Origin: Breoghania sp963678585
GTDB taxonomy: Bacteria > Pseudomonadota > Alphaproteobacteria > Rhizobiales > Stappiaceae
Direction: 5' to 3'
Assembly (NCBI GenBank): GCA_963678585.2
Contig: CAXXGA010000001.1
Coordinates: 248,001-312,000, forward strand
DNA: 64,000 bases
The notes below the pieces were generated by a model. That model was not told where the DNA came from. It did not search any database and saw only the letters and a program-made list of their open reading frames with translations. This document shows, in pieces, positions 45,796 to 54,716 of this stretch (positions within the stretch are counted from its first letter, which is position 1; every line of letters begins with the position of its first letter). The position numbers and the translations under genes are program-made.

Positions 45796-46617
45796 TCAGG
45801 GCGCGGCGGCGGCCATTCGTTCGTCGCGCAGGCGCGAAACCTCGCGTTTCTTCGTCACCAATGAGGCGACGATCACGCCGACCGTCACCAGGACGACGAG
45901 GATCGTGCAGACCGCGTTGATCTCCGGCGTGACGCCGAGGCGGACCTGGCTGTAGATCTTCATCGGCAGCGTGGTGGCCCCCGGGCCCGTGGTGAAGCTG
46001 GCGATGACCAGATCGTCCAGCGACAGGGTAAAGGCCAGCATCCAGCCCGCCAGCACGCCCGGCAGGATGAGCGGCAGGGTGATGAGGAAGAAGGTCTTGA
46101 CCGGCGGGCAACCGAGGTCCATCGCGGCTTCTTCCAGCGAACGGTCGAAGCCGACGAGGCGCGACTGCACCACCACGGCCACATAGCACATGCCGAAGGT
46201 GGTGTGGGCCAGCATCACGGTCCAGAAACCGCGGTCCTGATTGATCGCCACGAAGAGCAAGAGCAGCGACAGGCCGAGGATCACGTCCGGCATCACGAGC
46301 GGGGCGTAGATCATGCCGGAAAACAGCGTACGGCCCCGGAAGCGGCCCATGCGCGCCAGAACCAGCGCGCCGATGGTTCCGAGCACGGTGGCGACGGTGG
46401 CCGAGGCGAAGGCCACGCGCAGGGTCACCCATGCGGCGTCGAGAAGCTGCTTGTTGTGCAGCATCTCCACGTACCATTTGGTCGAGAACCCGCCCCACAC
46501 GGTCACAAGCCGCGACTCGTTAAACGAGAAGATCACGAGGATCACGATCGGCAGGTAGAGAAACGCAAAGCCGACGACGATCGATGTGACATTGAACCAG
46601 GAGGCTCCGCGATTCAT
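45796..46617 (-). CDS. potI: Polyamine ABC transporter permease PotI
   Basis: Protein of 273 residues with about six membrane segments. Inner-membrane half of a putrescine/spermidine importer. The ATPase-contact loop EEAAMDLGCPPVKTFFLITLP is canonical for PotC/PotI, with the start MNRGASWFNV and LYLPIVILVIFSFNES as first membrane helix. It is the last gene of the leftward potFGHI run; potH ends 46 bases upstream. A polar tail (KKREVSRLRDERMAAAA) closes the protein. Confidence 0.9.
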   Translation of the reverse strand: MNRGASWFNVTSIVVGFAFLYLPIVILVIFSFNESRLVTVWGGFSTKWYVEMLHNKQLLDAAWVTLRVAFASATVATVLGTIGALVLARMGRFRGRTLFSGMIYAPLVMPDVILGLSLLLLFVAINQDRGFWTVMLAHTTFGMCYVAVVVQSRLVGFDRSLEEAAMDLGCPPVKTFFLITLPLILPGVLAGWMLAFTLSLDDLVIASFTTGPGATTLPMKIYSQVRLGVTPEINAVCTILVVLVTVGVIVASLVTKKREVSRLRDERMAAAAP

Positions 46618-46663
46618 ACCCGTACCTCCTTCGAGCCAGTTTCTGAAACCCTCACAGGCCGCC

Positions 46664-47590
46664 TCATTTGTCGCGCTCCTGCATCTTTTGCTGCTGGTTC
46701 TGGAAGAGAACGATGGGCACCACCAGAATGAGCAGCAGAATGACCGCCACGGCGGAGGAGACCGGCCAGTCGCGGTTGGAGAAAAACTCCACCCACAGCG
46801 TCTTGCCGATCATCAGCGTGTTGGACCCGCCCAAGAGATCCGGGATGACGAATTCGCCGACCGCGGGAATGAAGACGAGGAAGGAGCCCGCCAGAATGCC
46901 CGGCAGCGACAGCGGCACGGTGATCTGCCAGAAGGCCTTCCACGGTGGGCAGCCGAGATCCTCGGCCGCCTCCAGCAGGGAGTGGTCCATCTTTTCCAGC
47001 GTCGCGTAGAGCGGCAGCACCATGAAGGGCAAGTAGGAATAGACGATGCCGATATAGACCGCCCAGTTGGTGTTGAGGATGATCAGCGGATCGTCGATCA
47101 CGCCCGCCCAGAGCAGGACCTGGTTCAAAAGACCCTCGTTCTTCAGGATGCCGATCCACGCGTAGACGCGGATCAGGAACGAGGTCCAGAACGGCAGGAT
47201 GACCAGCATCACCAGCGTGGGCCGCCACTGAGACGGCGCGCGCGCCATGCCGTAGGCCAGCGGATAGCCCACCAGCAACGTGATGAGAGTTGAAATCCCT
47301 GCAATCTGGATCGAGGAGAGATAGGACTTCCAGTAGAGGTCGTCCTCGGTCAGCCAGATGTAGTTTTCGAAGGAAAACTGGGAGATCGCATCGCGGATGC
47401 TCGACCAGCCTTCCGCCAGATCGATGGTCGGCAGATAGGGCGGGATGGCGATGGTGACTTCCGAGAGGGAAATCTTGATGACGATCAGGAAGGGCACGAG
47501 GAAGAAGAACAGCAGCCACGCATAGGGGATGCCGATAACGGCCCAGCGACCCGCCAGACGCTTGCCTGCCTTTGCAAGAAATTTGCTCAT
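46664..47590 (-). CDS. potH: Polyamine ABC transporter permease PotH
   Basis: Protein of 308 residues with about six membrane segments. Partner of PotI in the inner membrane. Its coupling loop LLEAAEDLGCPPWKAFWQITVP contacts PotG. The first membrane helix (YAWLLFFFLVPFLIVIKISL) is followed by a periplasmic segment of about 60 residues, as in PotH/PotB. potG ends 46 bases before it and potI begins 46 bases after it, consistent with one message. Confidence 0.92.
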   Translation of the reverse strand: MSKFLAKAGKRLAGRWAVIGIPYAWLLFFFLVPFLIVIKISLSEVTIAIPPYLPTIDLAEGWSSIRDAISQFSFENYIWLTEDDLYWKSYLSSIQIAGISTLITLLVGYPLAYGMARAPSQWRPTLVMLVILPFWTSFLIRVYAWIGILKNEGLLNQVLLWAGVIDDPLIILNTNWAVYIGIVYSYLPFMVLPLYATLEKMDHSLLEAAEDLGCPPWKAFWQITVPLSLPGILAGSFLVFIPAVGEFVIPDLLGGSNTLMIGKTLWVEFFSNRDWPVSSAVAVILLLILVVPIVLFQNQQQKMQERDK

Positions 47591-47635
47591 GCGCAGTCCC
47601 CAGTCATGGCCCCAGCTACTGCCCCGGTCCAGGCC

Positions 47636-48781
47636 CTAGTCAACGAGAATGACGCCCGCGTCGCGTCCCCAGGTCAGCCAGACCTTGTCGTCCCACGCGA
47701 TCGGGCGCTCCACCAGACGGGTCACGTTGGCGACGGAGGCGCGCAGCGCCACCTCGTTCATGGTGTGGCAATGAAACGTGGAGATATCGCCCAGATAGCC
47801 GATGTCCCAGACCTCCGCCTCCACGACGAAATCCTTCTCCGGCTTGTCGAGAGAGACGGAAATCTTTTCCGGACGGATGCCGAAGCCGACCGTATCGCCC
47901 ACATTGGCGGCCGTCGTCTGGCCGACGTCGAATTCCACGCCGAGATCCGTTGCATGCAGGCGGGTGCCCGTGTCGGACTTGGCCACCACCTTGCTCTCGA
48001 AGATGTTGATGTCGCCGATGAAGTCGGCCACGAAGCGCGAATTGGGGCCTTCATAGATTTCCGGCGGGGTCGCAACCTGAATGATCCGGCCGCTGTCCAT
48101 GACCGCGATGCGGTCGGCCACCGTCATCGCCTCCTCCTGATCGTGGGTCACGATCAGGAAGGTGAGCCCCATGTCCATCTGGAGGTCCATCAGCTCAAAC
48201 TGGGTGTCCTCGCGCAGCTTCTTGTCGAGCGCCGCCAGCGGCTCGTCCAGCAGCAGCACCTTGGGGCGCTTGGCGAGCGAGCGGGCGAGCGCCACGCGCT
48301 GACGCTGGCCGCCGGAAAGCTGGTGCGGCTTGCGCTTGCCGAAGGCTTCCAGCTTCACCAGACGCAGCATCTCCGCCACGCGCTCCGAGATTTCAGACTT
48401 CGGCACACCGTCCTGCTTGAGGCCGAAGGCGATGTTGTCGGCCACGCTCATATGCGGAAAGAGCGCGTAGGACTGGAACATCATGTTGACGGGGCGATGG
48501 TAGGGCGGCACGCCCTTCAGGCTCTTGCCGTCCAGAAAGATCTCGCCCTCGGTGGGCGTCTCGAAACCGGCGAGCATGCGCATCAGGGTGGTCTTGCCGC
48601 AGCCGGAACCGCCGAGAAGCGCGAAGAACTCGCGCTCATAGATCGTCTGGCTCAGGTTGTCGACCGCGGTAAAATCGCCGAACCGCTTGGTGACATTGCG
48701 GAATTCGATGAAAGGACGCTGCTCGGGATCATCCCACGGCGCAAATGTGCGCCGGATCGGACCGATCGGTTTCTTCGCCAA
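47636..48781 (-). CDS. potG: Polyamine ABC transporter ATPase PotG
   Basis: Protein of about 381 residues that powers uptake through PotHI. Walker A is GGSGCGKTT, the signature LSGGQRQRVALARSL, Walker B LLLDEPLAALD, the switch HDQEEAMTVAD, and a C-terminal TOBE-type regulatory domain (about 290-375). The start is not an ATG: family members begin a few residues before PIGPIRRTFAPW, and here a TTG at 48781 with AGGGG about 8 bases upstream fits best; a GTG at 48790 is the alternative. A low start could limit its synthesis relative to the binding protein. Confidence 0.88.
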   Translation of the reverse strand: MAKKPIGPIRRTFAPWDDPEQRPFIEFRNVTKRFGDFTAVDNLSQTIYEREFFALLGGSGCGKTTLMRMLAGFETPTEGEIFLDGKSLKGVPPYHRPVNMMFQSYALFPHMSVADNIAFGLKQDGVPKSEISERVAEMLRLVKLEAFGKRKPHQLSGGQRQRVALARSLAKRPKVLLLDEPLAALDKKLREDTQFELMDLQMDMGLTFLIVTHDQEEAMTVADRIAVMDSGRIIQVATPPEIYEGPNSRFVADFIGDINIFESKVVAKSDTGTRLHATDLGVEFDVGQTTAANVGDTVGFGIRPEKISVSLDKPEKDFVVEAEVWDIGYLGDISTFHCHTMNEVALRASVANVTRLVERPIAWDDKVWLTWGRDAGVILVD

Positions 48782-48970
48782 AACCCCCACCCCTGTCGCA
48801 AACCGGCATCGGGACGATCCGTCATGGTCCCTGCCGCACCATTCACAATGACGGCGGCGTCGTCCGCCCGTCAAATCCCCAGCTCCCCCACACTTTGCGT
48901 GTGGCCCGCCCGTTTCCCGGTGCGGTCATTCCAGTCGTTCCGACAGGCCGGGTTCTTCGCCCGATCCCGC

Positions 48971-49000
48971 CACAGTCAGGCCCGCCACAGTCAGGCCCGC
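48971..49000. repeat. Tandem 15-bp duplication
   Basis: CACAGTCAGGCCCGC occurs twice in direct succession, next to the hairpin after potF. Confidence 0.85.
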
Positions 49001-49020
49001 CGGCGGAAAGCCGCCGGCGG
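48997..49020 (-). other. Intercistronic stem-loop after potF
   Basis: CCGCCGGCGG on both sides of an AAAG loop makes a perfect 10-bp, all-GC stem 25 bases after the potF stop. No T-run follows, so it probably stabilises the potF message or reduces read-through into potG. Confidence 0.65.
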
Positions 49021-49045
49021 TCGTATCGTGAGATGTGGAGCGGGC

Positions 49046-50140
49046 TCAGTTGCCGCTCTTCACCGAAGTCCACTCGCGGGTGACCACGCGGTTCACCTTC
49101 GGCGAATACGCAGTGACGGTGTAGAGGTTCTTCATCGTCTCCGCGGCCGGGTAGATCGCCGGATCGCCAATCACGTCCTCTTCGAGGAACTCCTGCGAGG
49201 CAAGGTTGCCGTTGGCGTAGTAGACGTAGTTCGACGCCTTCGCCATGACCTCGGGCTTCATGATGTAGTTGAGGAAGATGTGCGCATTGTCCGGGTGCGG
49301 CGCATCGGCGGGGATGGCCATCTGGTCGAACCACATCAGCGCACCTTCCTTCGGGATGGAGTATTCCACGCTCACGCCGTTGTCGGCCTCCGCGGCACGG
49401 TCACGCGCCTGAAGGATGTCGCCGGACCAGCCCATCGCGAGGCAAATGTCGCCGTTGGCGAGTGCGTTGATATATTCGGAATTGTGGAACTTGCGGATGT
49501 AGGGACGAACCGTCTTCCAGAGCGCCGCCGCCTCGCGGATCTGGTCCACGTCCTTGCTGTCGGGATCATAGCCGAGGAAGTTCAGCGCCGCGGGAAAGAC
49601 CTCGGTCGGGGCGTCGAGCACATAGACGCCGCAATCGGAGAGCTTTTCGAGGTTTTCCGGCTTGAACAGCATGTCCCAGCTGTCGATCGGGGCGTCATCG
49701 CCGAAGATCTCCTTGATCTTGTCGACGTTGTAGCCAAGACCGGTGGTGCCCCACATGTAGTTGATGGCGTAGTCGTTGCCCGGGTCGTACTTGTCGGTGC
49801 GCGCCTCGATATCGGGCCACATGTTTTTCAGATTGGGAAGCTTCGCCTTGTCGAGCTTCATGAAGACGCCGGCCTTGATCTGGCGCGACAGGAACGATCC
49901 GGTGGGAACCACCACGTCGTAGCCCGTGCCGCCGGCCAAGAGCTTGGTTTCCAGAACCTCGTTGGAATCGAACACGTCGTAGACGACCTTGATGCCCGTC
50001 TCCGCGGTGAAATCCTCAAGGATGGAATCGTCGATATAGTCCGACCAGTTGTAGACGTTGACGACTTTTTCTTCCTGCGCGAGCGCGCTGCCTGCGACGA
50101 GCGCGACGGCAGCTACGGTTGCGGTAAATAGGATGCGCAT
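49046..50140 (-). CDS. potF: Polyamine-binding protein PotF
   Basis: Protein of 364 residues with a Sec signal peptide (MRILFTATVAAVALVAGSALA). It binds putrescine-type polyamines in the periplasm for PotGHI. The mature start VVNVYNWSDYIDDSILEDF is the PotD/PotF hallmark; the binding pocket residues appear in WSDYI, VPTGSFLSRQI, YMWGTTGLGYN and LAMGWSGD. First gene of the potFGHI run. The ATG at 50140 follows GGGAGCACC. A PuuA-type gene ends 200 bases upstream on the same strand. Confidence 0.93.
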   Translation of the reverse strand: MRILFTATVAAVALVAGSALAQEEKVVNVYNWSDYIDDSILEDFTAETGIKVVYDVFDSNEVLETKLLAGGTGYDVVVPTGSFLSRQIKAGVFMKLDKAKLPNLKNMWPDIEARTDKYDPGNDYAINYMWGTTGLGYNVDKIKEIFGDDAPIDSWDMLFKPENLEKLSDCGVYVLDAPTEVFPAALNFLGYDPDSKDVDQIREAAALWKTVRPYIRKFHNSEYINALANGDICLAMGWSGDILQARDRAAEADNGVSVEYSIPKEGALMWFDQMAIPADAPHPDNAHIFLNYIMKPEVMAKASNYVYYANGNLASQEFLEEDVIGDPAIYPAAETMKNLYTVTAYSPKVNRVVTREWTSVKSGN

Positions 50141-50339
50141 GTCTGGGTGCTCCCGTTCAGCCAAATTCCCAACCCGGCACGGCTTCGACCACGAAGGCCA
50201 GCGGCCCCTCCCGGGATTTCGAAGGTCAGTTCGATCCGCCATAAGTAAATCAACCGGCGCGCGGATTAAATCACCCGCGACCCGATTTCCATGGCGATTT
50301 TGTCCGACAATGTGGACTCTTTGCGGCCCGTCATTGCTG

Positions 50340-51716
50340 TCAGAGATAGGTTTCGCGCTCAAGCGTCGAAATCTCGCGGCCAAATGCGGCCAGTTCCTCG
50401 CGTTTGATGGCGGTGAGCGTCTTGTGCATCTCCTTGCCCACAGCCCGCTTCATCCGCTTCGATTTCTCAAAGGCGTCAATGGCTTCGTCCATCCATGGTG
50501 TCAACCTGCGCGAACGCCCCTGATAGGCGTTGCCGGTGATTGCACGCGGCGGATCCTTGCGCTTTTCAAGCCCTTCCAGCATTCCCGCCAGAACACCTGT
50601 CAGCACCAGATAGGGGTTGGCGTCGGCGCCCGCGATACGGTGCTCGACGCGGCGCGCATTCGGCCCGCCCGGCGGCACGCGCAAGGCGACGGATCGGTTG
50701 TCGTGGCCCCATGTGATCGAGGTCGGCGCGTAGGAGCCCGGCTGCATCCGGCGGAAGCCGTTGAAGGTGGAAATATAGAGAAGCTGGCTTTCCTGCATGG
50801 TCTCCAGAAGGCCGGCGATGGAGTGGCCGAGCAGTTCCTCGCCGTTTTCCGGATTGGCGAAGATGTTGCCATGCGCATCTTCCAGCGAAACGTGAACATG
50901 CATGCCGTTGCCGGGCCATTCCACGAATGGCTTGGCCATGAAGGAGGCCTTCAGCCCGTGCTTGCGCGCAACGCCCGTCACCAGACGGCGCAGCAGCACG
51001 GCGTCATCGGCGGCCGTCAAAGGATTGCTGCGGTGATGCAGGTTCAGTTCGAACTGGCCGGGCGCGGCTTCCGAGACAGCCGCATCGGCGGCGATGTTCT
51101 GCTCGTCCGCACCGCGGCGGATTTCATCGACCAGCGGCATGAAGGCTTCCAGATCGGAGAGCGCATACATGTTCTGGCGCGCAGGCCCGCGATGGGTGGA
51201 GAAGACGGGCCGCGGCTGGCGGCCGTCGGGGTCTTCCTCGAAGAGATAGAATTCAAGCTCGAAGGCGCAGGTGGCGGTGACGCCGTATTCGGCGAGCCGG
51301 TCCACCATGCCCGACAGGACATGGCGCGGATCGATCAGGAAGGGCGTCCCCTCCCGGTCATACATGGAAAGCAACACCTGCGCGGTCTTACGCTCCGCCC
51401 AGGGGACGAGCTGCAATGTCTCCATGACCGGCCAGCACAGGCCGTCCTTGTCGCCGGTCTCGATGTGAAGGCCGGTTTCCTCCACCTCGCGCCCCCACAC
51501 GTCGAGACCGAAAAGCGAATAGGGAAAGGCGACCCCGCCCTCGAAGATCTTGGGCAGCGCCGTGCCCGGCAGCCACTTGCCGCGCAACACGCCGTTCGTG
51601 TCCGGCAGGATGACCTCGACGGTGTCGAGATCGGGATGGGCGGCGAGAAACCGTTCCACCGCTTCCGTCATGTCGCCATCCGGCGTCAGAAACTCAACGC
51701 GGGCCACTGGACCCAT
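50340..51716 (-). CDS. puuA: Glutamine synthetase-family gamma-glutamylpolyamine synthetase (copy 1)
   Basis: Protein of 458 residues. The GS catalytic fold carries CAFELEFYLFEE (metal glutamate), AAPGQFELNLHH, NGMHVHVSLED, the ATP region and RRVEHRIAGADANPYL. The lack of the classical GlnA adenylylation loop and the position next to potFGHI and polyamine catabolic genes support gamma-glutamylation of putrescine or a related amine instead of ammonia assimilation. The precise amine is an inference. ATG 51716. It runs leftward, divergent from the GntR regulator, and may share the promoter region with the operator at 52013. Confidence 0.8.
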   Translation of the reverse strand: MGPVARVEFLTPDGDMTEAVERFLAAHPDLDTVEVILPDTNGVLRGKWLPGTALPKIFEGGVAFPYSLFGLDVWGREVEETGLHIETGDKDGLCWPVMETLQLVPWAERKTAQVLLSMYDREGTPFLIDPRHVLSGMVDRLAEYGVTATCAFELEFYLFEEDPDGRQPRPVFSTHRGPARQNMYALSDLEAFMPLVDEIRRGADEQNIAADAAVSEAAPGQFELNLHHRSNPLTAADDAVLLRRLVTGVARKHGLKASFMAKPFVEWPGNGMHVHVSLEDAHGNIFANPENGEELLGHSIAGLLETMQESQLLYISTFNGFRRMQPGSYAPTSITWGHDNRSVALRVPPGGPNARRVEHRIAGADANPYLVLTGVLAGMLEGLEKRKDPPRAITGNAYQGRSRRLTPWMDEAIDAFEKSKRMKRAVGKEMHKTLTAIKREELAAFGREISTLERETYL

Positions 51717-52135
51717 TTAACACCCCCACTTGAACGCCACGCCGGAACCCGCAGACTTTTCAGGTTCCTGCAATCGTATCCGCGGCTCCCGTTCTCTCAA
51801 CATCGCATCACAATACATGAAACAACCCGGCCTGACCCTGGGGTCCACCTTCGCAGATGACGTGACGCAGACATTCTCCCGAACATGATCCGGCGTGCGA
51901 TATGCGCATGACGCTACGTGCGCCGACCACCTGTTTTTGCGAAGCCGTCCCGATGCGGCATGACACCGACATCGAAATCCGACGATTGCTGTTGCGGGAA
52001 AAATGTGATCACGTAATGCTAAGCCTGTCAACTACTGCACATCGCAGAGGCACGATTAAAAGACATGCAGAAATTGAACGCCCCGAGGGCAGCCAACCGG
52101 AGAGAGTGCGGGCCGCGCAAAGGACAGGGCGCGGC
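51717..52135. other. Divergent control region of the polyamine locus
   Basis: About 419 bases between the two divergently transcribed arms. It holds the candidate operator at 52013. The first 170 bases next to puuA show no clear motif. Confidence 0.6.
52013..52024. promoter_or_regulatory. Candidate GntR-type operator, site 1
   Basis: ATGTGATCACGT with palindromic core GTGATCAC. It shares the 11-bp sequence AATGTGATCAC with the site at 52985. Located 112 bases upstream of the regulator gene's ATG and about 300 upstream of the leftward puuA. Confidence 0.55.
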
Positions 52136-52972
52136 ATGAACGATTTTCCGCCAGACCGCGCGCGCTCGTCCGATGCCCCCGCGTCCAATGCTGCCGAGGC
52201 CGCCCCCGCCAAGGGGGCGGAACCGTCCGCGCGCGTGGTGACGCGCGACCGGGTGGAAGCAGCCGTGCGCGACGCGCTGCTGACCGGCCAGTTCGTGCCC
52301 GGCCATGCCGTCACCCTGCGCGGTCTGGCAGGCCAGCTCGGCGTTTCCCCCATGCCGGTTCGCGAGGCGATCCGCGGGCTTTCGGCGGCGAACGCGCTCG
52401 ATGTCCTGCCGAACGGACGCATCCGCGTGCCCACCATGACGCGCCAGCGGTTCGACGAATTGCTGCATGCCCGCGTCCTGCTGGAGCCGCATCTGGCTAT
52501 GCTGGCCCTGCCGAAGCTGCGCGATCAGGCAGACGATCTCGCCCGCATCGACGACGCCATCGACGTCAGTCTGGTGACCGGCGACGTCGCCGCCTACATG
52601 CGCCGCAATCACGAGTTCCACTTCCGCATCTACCGCGCCGCGGGCTCGCAGATCATCCTGCCGTTGGTGGAGCATGTCTGGCTGCAATTCGCCCCCTTCA
52701 TGCGCACCGCCTACGGCCGCGTCGGCACCTCCGCACTGGAGGACCGGCACAAGGAAGCCATCGCCGCGATCCGCGAAAACGATGCCGAGCAACTACGCGT
52801 GGCGATCGAACGCGACATCCTCGACGGCATGGGGCTGATTGGCCATTCGGTGCTGGACAAACCCCCGGTTGCAACCGCGCAGCCCGAAGCCGGACGCAAG
52901 GTAAGATCCGCGTCGGCCACACAGCGACGATCCGAAGCGAAAGCCCGCCCCCCTTCGAAGAGCCCCGATTGA
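52136..52972 (+). CDS. GntR-family regulator, FadR/FCD subfamily
   Basis: Protein of 278 residues. A winged helix at about 35-100 (LRGLAGQLGVSPMPVREAIRGLSAANAL) binds DNA; the all-helical FCD domain (about 105-235) carries metal/ligand-type residues (RNHEFHFRIYRAAG and the later EDRHKEAIAAI). An N-terminal Ala/Pro-rich lead of about 30 residues and a basic Ser/Arg-rich tail are extra. It stands between the two arms of the polyamine locus, so it probably senses a polyamine intermediate; the sign of control is inferred. The ATG at 52136 follows AGGACAGGG. Its stop overlaps the next gene's candidate -35 box. Confidence 0.88.
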   Translation: MNDFPPDRARSSDAPASNAAEAAPAKGAEPSARVVTRDRVEAAVRDALLTGQFVPGHAVTLRGLAGQLGVSPMPVREAIRGLSAANALDVLPNGRIRVPTMTRQRFDELLHARVLLEPHLAMLALPKLRDQADDLARIDDAIDVSLVTGDVAAYMRRNHEFHFRIYRAAGSQIILPLVEHVWLQFAPFMRTAYGRVGTSALEDRHKEAIAAIRENDAEQLRVAIERDILDGMGLIGHSVLDKPPVATAQPEAGRKVRSASATQRRSEAKARPPSKSPD

Positions 52973-52997
52973 CAAATTTCGGAATGTGATCACAATT
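52969..52997 (+). promoter_or_regulatory. Candidate promoter with operator site 2
   Basis: TTGACA (52969-52974) is followed after 17 bases by ACAATT, a weak -10. Between them lies the perfect palindrome TGTGATCACA (52985-52994), the second copy of the site upstream of the regulator. A protein bound there would block RNA polymerase, which suggests repression. Confidence 0.55.
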
Positions 52998-53121
52998 TGC
53001 CTTTCATCGCCGCAGGAAGGCGTATGAAAGACCTGCCGGGCGCGGTTTCCTCGCGCCAACAACTGCCGTTCCTTCTTCGGAGAGTTCCTCTGGGGCAGGG
53101 ACCAACCCTTAAGGACTTCAC

Positions 53122-54525
53122 GTGACGGATACGTCTGACAACGCCGGGAAGCAGAGCGAGACTCCCATTCGCGGCGTGGCGACGATGGAGGAGGCGCGCA
53201 CGTGGCTGCGCCATCGTCAGATCCAGGACATCGAATGCATCGTGCCGGACCTTGCCGGCGTTGCACGCGGCAAGATGATGCCGACGGAGAAGTTCTTCTC
53301 CGGGCCGGTGATGAGCATGCCCGCCTCGATCTTCGCCCAGACCATTTCCGGCGACTACCCGCCGGAGGACGACCGTTTCAAACACAATCCGACCGACGGC
53401 GACCTGTTCTTCGAGGCCGACTATTCCACCCTTGCGGTTGTGCCGTGGGAGACCGATCCCACCGCCCAGCTGATCCACGACGCGATCACGCAGGAAGGCG
53501 CGCCGGTTGAAACCGCGCCGCGCAACGTGCTGAAGCGCGTTCTTGCGCTCTACGAGAAGGAAGGCTGGAAGCCGGTCGTCGCGCCGGAAATCGAGTTCTA
53601 TCTCGTCAAGCCGAACACCGACCCCGATTATCCGCTGACCCCGCCGGTGGGCCGTTCGGGCCGTCCGGAAGTGGGTCGCCAGTCCTATTCGATCTCCGCG
53701 CTCAACGAGTTCGACGATCTCATCGACGATATTTACGACCTGTCGGAAGCGCAGGGTCTGGAGATCGACACGCTCATCCACGAGGAGGGCGCGGCGCAGA
53801 TGGAGATCAACCTGCGCCACGGCGCGCCGCTGGAACTGGCCGATCAGGTGTTCCTGTTCAAGCGCACCATCCGCGAGGCGGCGCTGCGCCACGACATGTA
53901 CGCCACCTTCATGGCCAAACCCATGAGCGGGCAGCCGGGCTCCGCCATGCACATCCATCAGTCGGTGGTCGATATCGAGACGGGCCAGAACATCTTTTCC
54001 GGCGAGGACGGCGAGGCGACGCCGGAATTCCTGTCCTTCATCGCGGGCCATCAGGAATATCTGCCCGCCGTGACCTGCATCATGGCGCCCTATGTGAATT
54101 CCTATCGCCGGTTCGTGCGCAATTCGACCGCGCCCTGCAACGTCTTCTGGGGTTACGACAACCGCACGGTGGCGCTGCGCGTGCCCAATTCCAAGCCGTC
54201 GGCGCGGCGGCTTGAAAACCGGGTGCCGGGATCGGACGCCAACCCCTATCTCGCCATCGCAGCCTCGCTTGCCTGCGGCTATCTCGGCATCAAGAACGAG
54301 CTGAAGCCGGAACCGCCGCGCACGGGCTATTCCTCCGGCGGCCCCTACTCGCTGCCGCGCGGTCTCACCGAGGCGCTGACGCTGTTTGAGGAATGCGAGG
54401 AACTCATCGATGTCTTCGGCGAACGCTTCGTCGCCACCTACCGGGCGATCAAGCAGGAGGAATTCGAGACATTCATGAGCGTCATCAGCGCATGGGAGCG
54501 CGAATACCTGCTCCTGAACGTCTGA
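53122..54525 (+). CDS. Glutamine synthetase-family gamma-glutamylpolyamine synthetase (copy 2)
   Basis: Protein of 467 residues. GS-fold signatures are VVAPEIEFYLVKP, EGAAQMEINLRHG, GSAMHIHQSVVD, NVFWGYDNRTVALR and RRLENRVPGSDANPYLAIA. It belongs to the same broad PuuA/GlnA-like group as the leftward copy but differs clearly in sequence, so the two are probably specialised for different amines (for example putrescine versus another polyamine or ethanolamine). Starts at GTG 53122 with AAGGA 7 bases before it. First gene of the rightward catabolic run, directly behind a candidate repressor-controlled promoter. Confidence 0.82.
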   Translation: MTDTSDNAGKQSETPIRGVATMEEARTWLRHRQIQDIECIVPDLAGVARGKMMPTEKFFSGPVMSMPASIFAQTISGDYPPEDDRFKHNPTDGDLFFEADYSTLAVVPWETDPTAQLIHDAITQEGAPVETAPRNVLKRVLALYEKEGWKPVVAPEIEFYLVKPNTDPDYPLTPPVGRSGRPEVGRQSYSISALNEFDDLIDDIYDLSEAQGLEIDTLIHEEGAAQMEINLRHGAPLELADQVFLFKRTIREAALRHDMYATFMAKPMSGQPGSAMHIHQSVVDIETGQNIFSGEDGEATPEFLSFIAGHQEYLPAVTCIMAPYVNSYRRFVRNSTAPCNVFWGYDNRTVALRVPNSKPSARRLENRVPGSDANPYLAIAASLACGYLGIKNELKPEPPRTGYSSGGPYSLPRGLTEALTLFEECEELIDVFGERFVATYRAIKQEEFETFMSVISAWEREYLLLNV

Positions 54526-54716
54526 CGCATCACGTCTCACGCACTGGGCCGCGCGCGACCGCGCCGCCCTTCCCCGCCCCGGGGTCTTGAAATGCCGGGG
54601 CGCAAGATTTCGCCTGCGCGAGCCGTCATTTCCGGCCTGCGCAGGCCATCGGACAAAGCGACCGGAACACGACACCGGAACAAGACAAAGATCATCTTTC
54701 TCGGAGTGCCCTTCAC

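Larger units (their letters stand above)
48782..49045. other. potF-potG intercistronic region
   Basis: About 264 bases containing the tandem 15-bp repeat (48971-49000) and the strong hairpin (48997-49020) that follow potF. Otherwise no gene. Confidence 0.55.
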
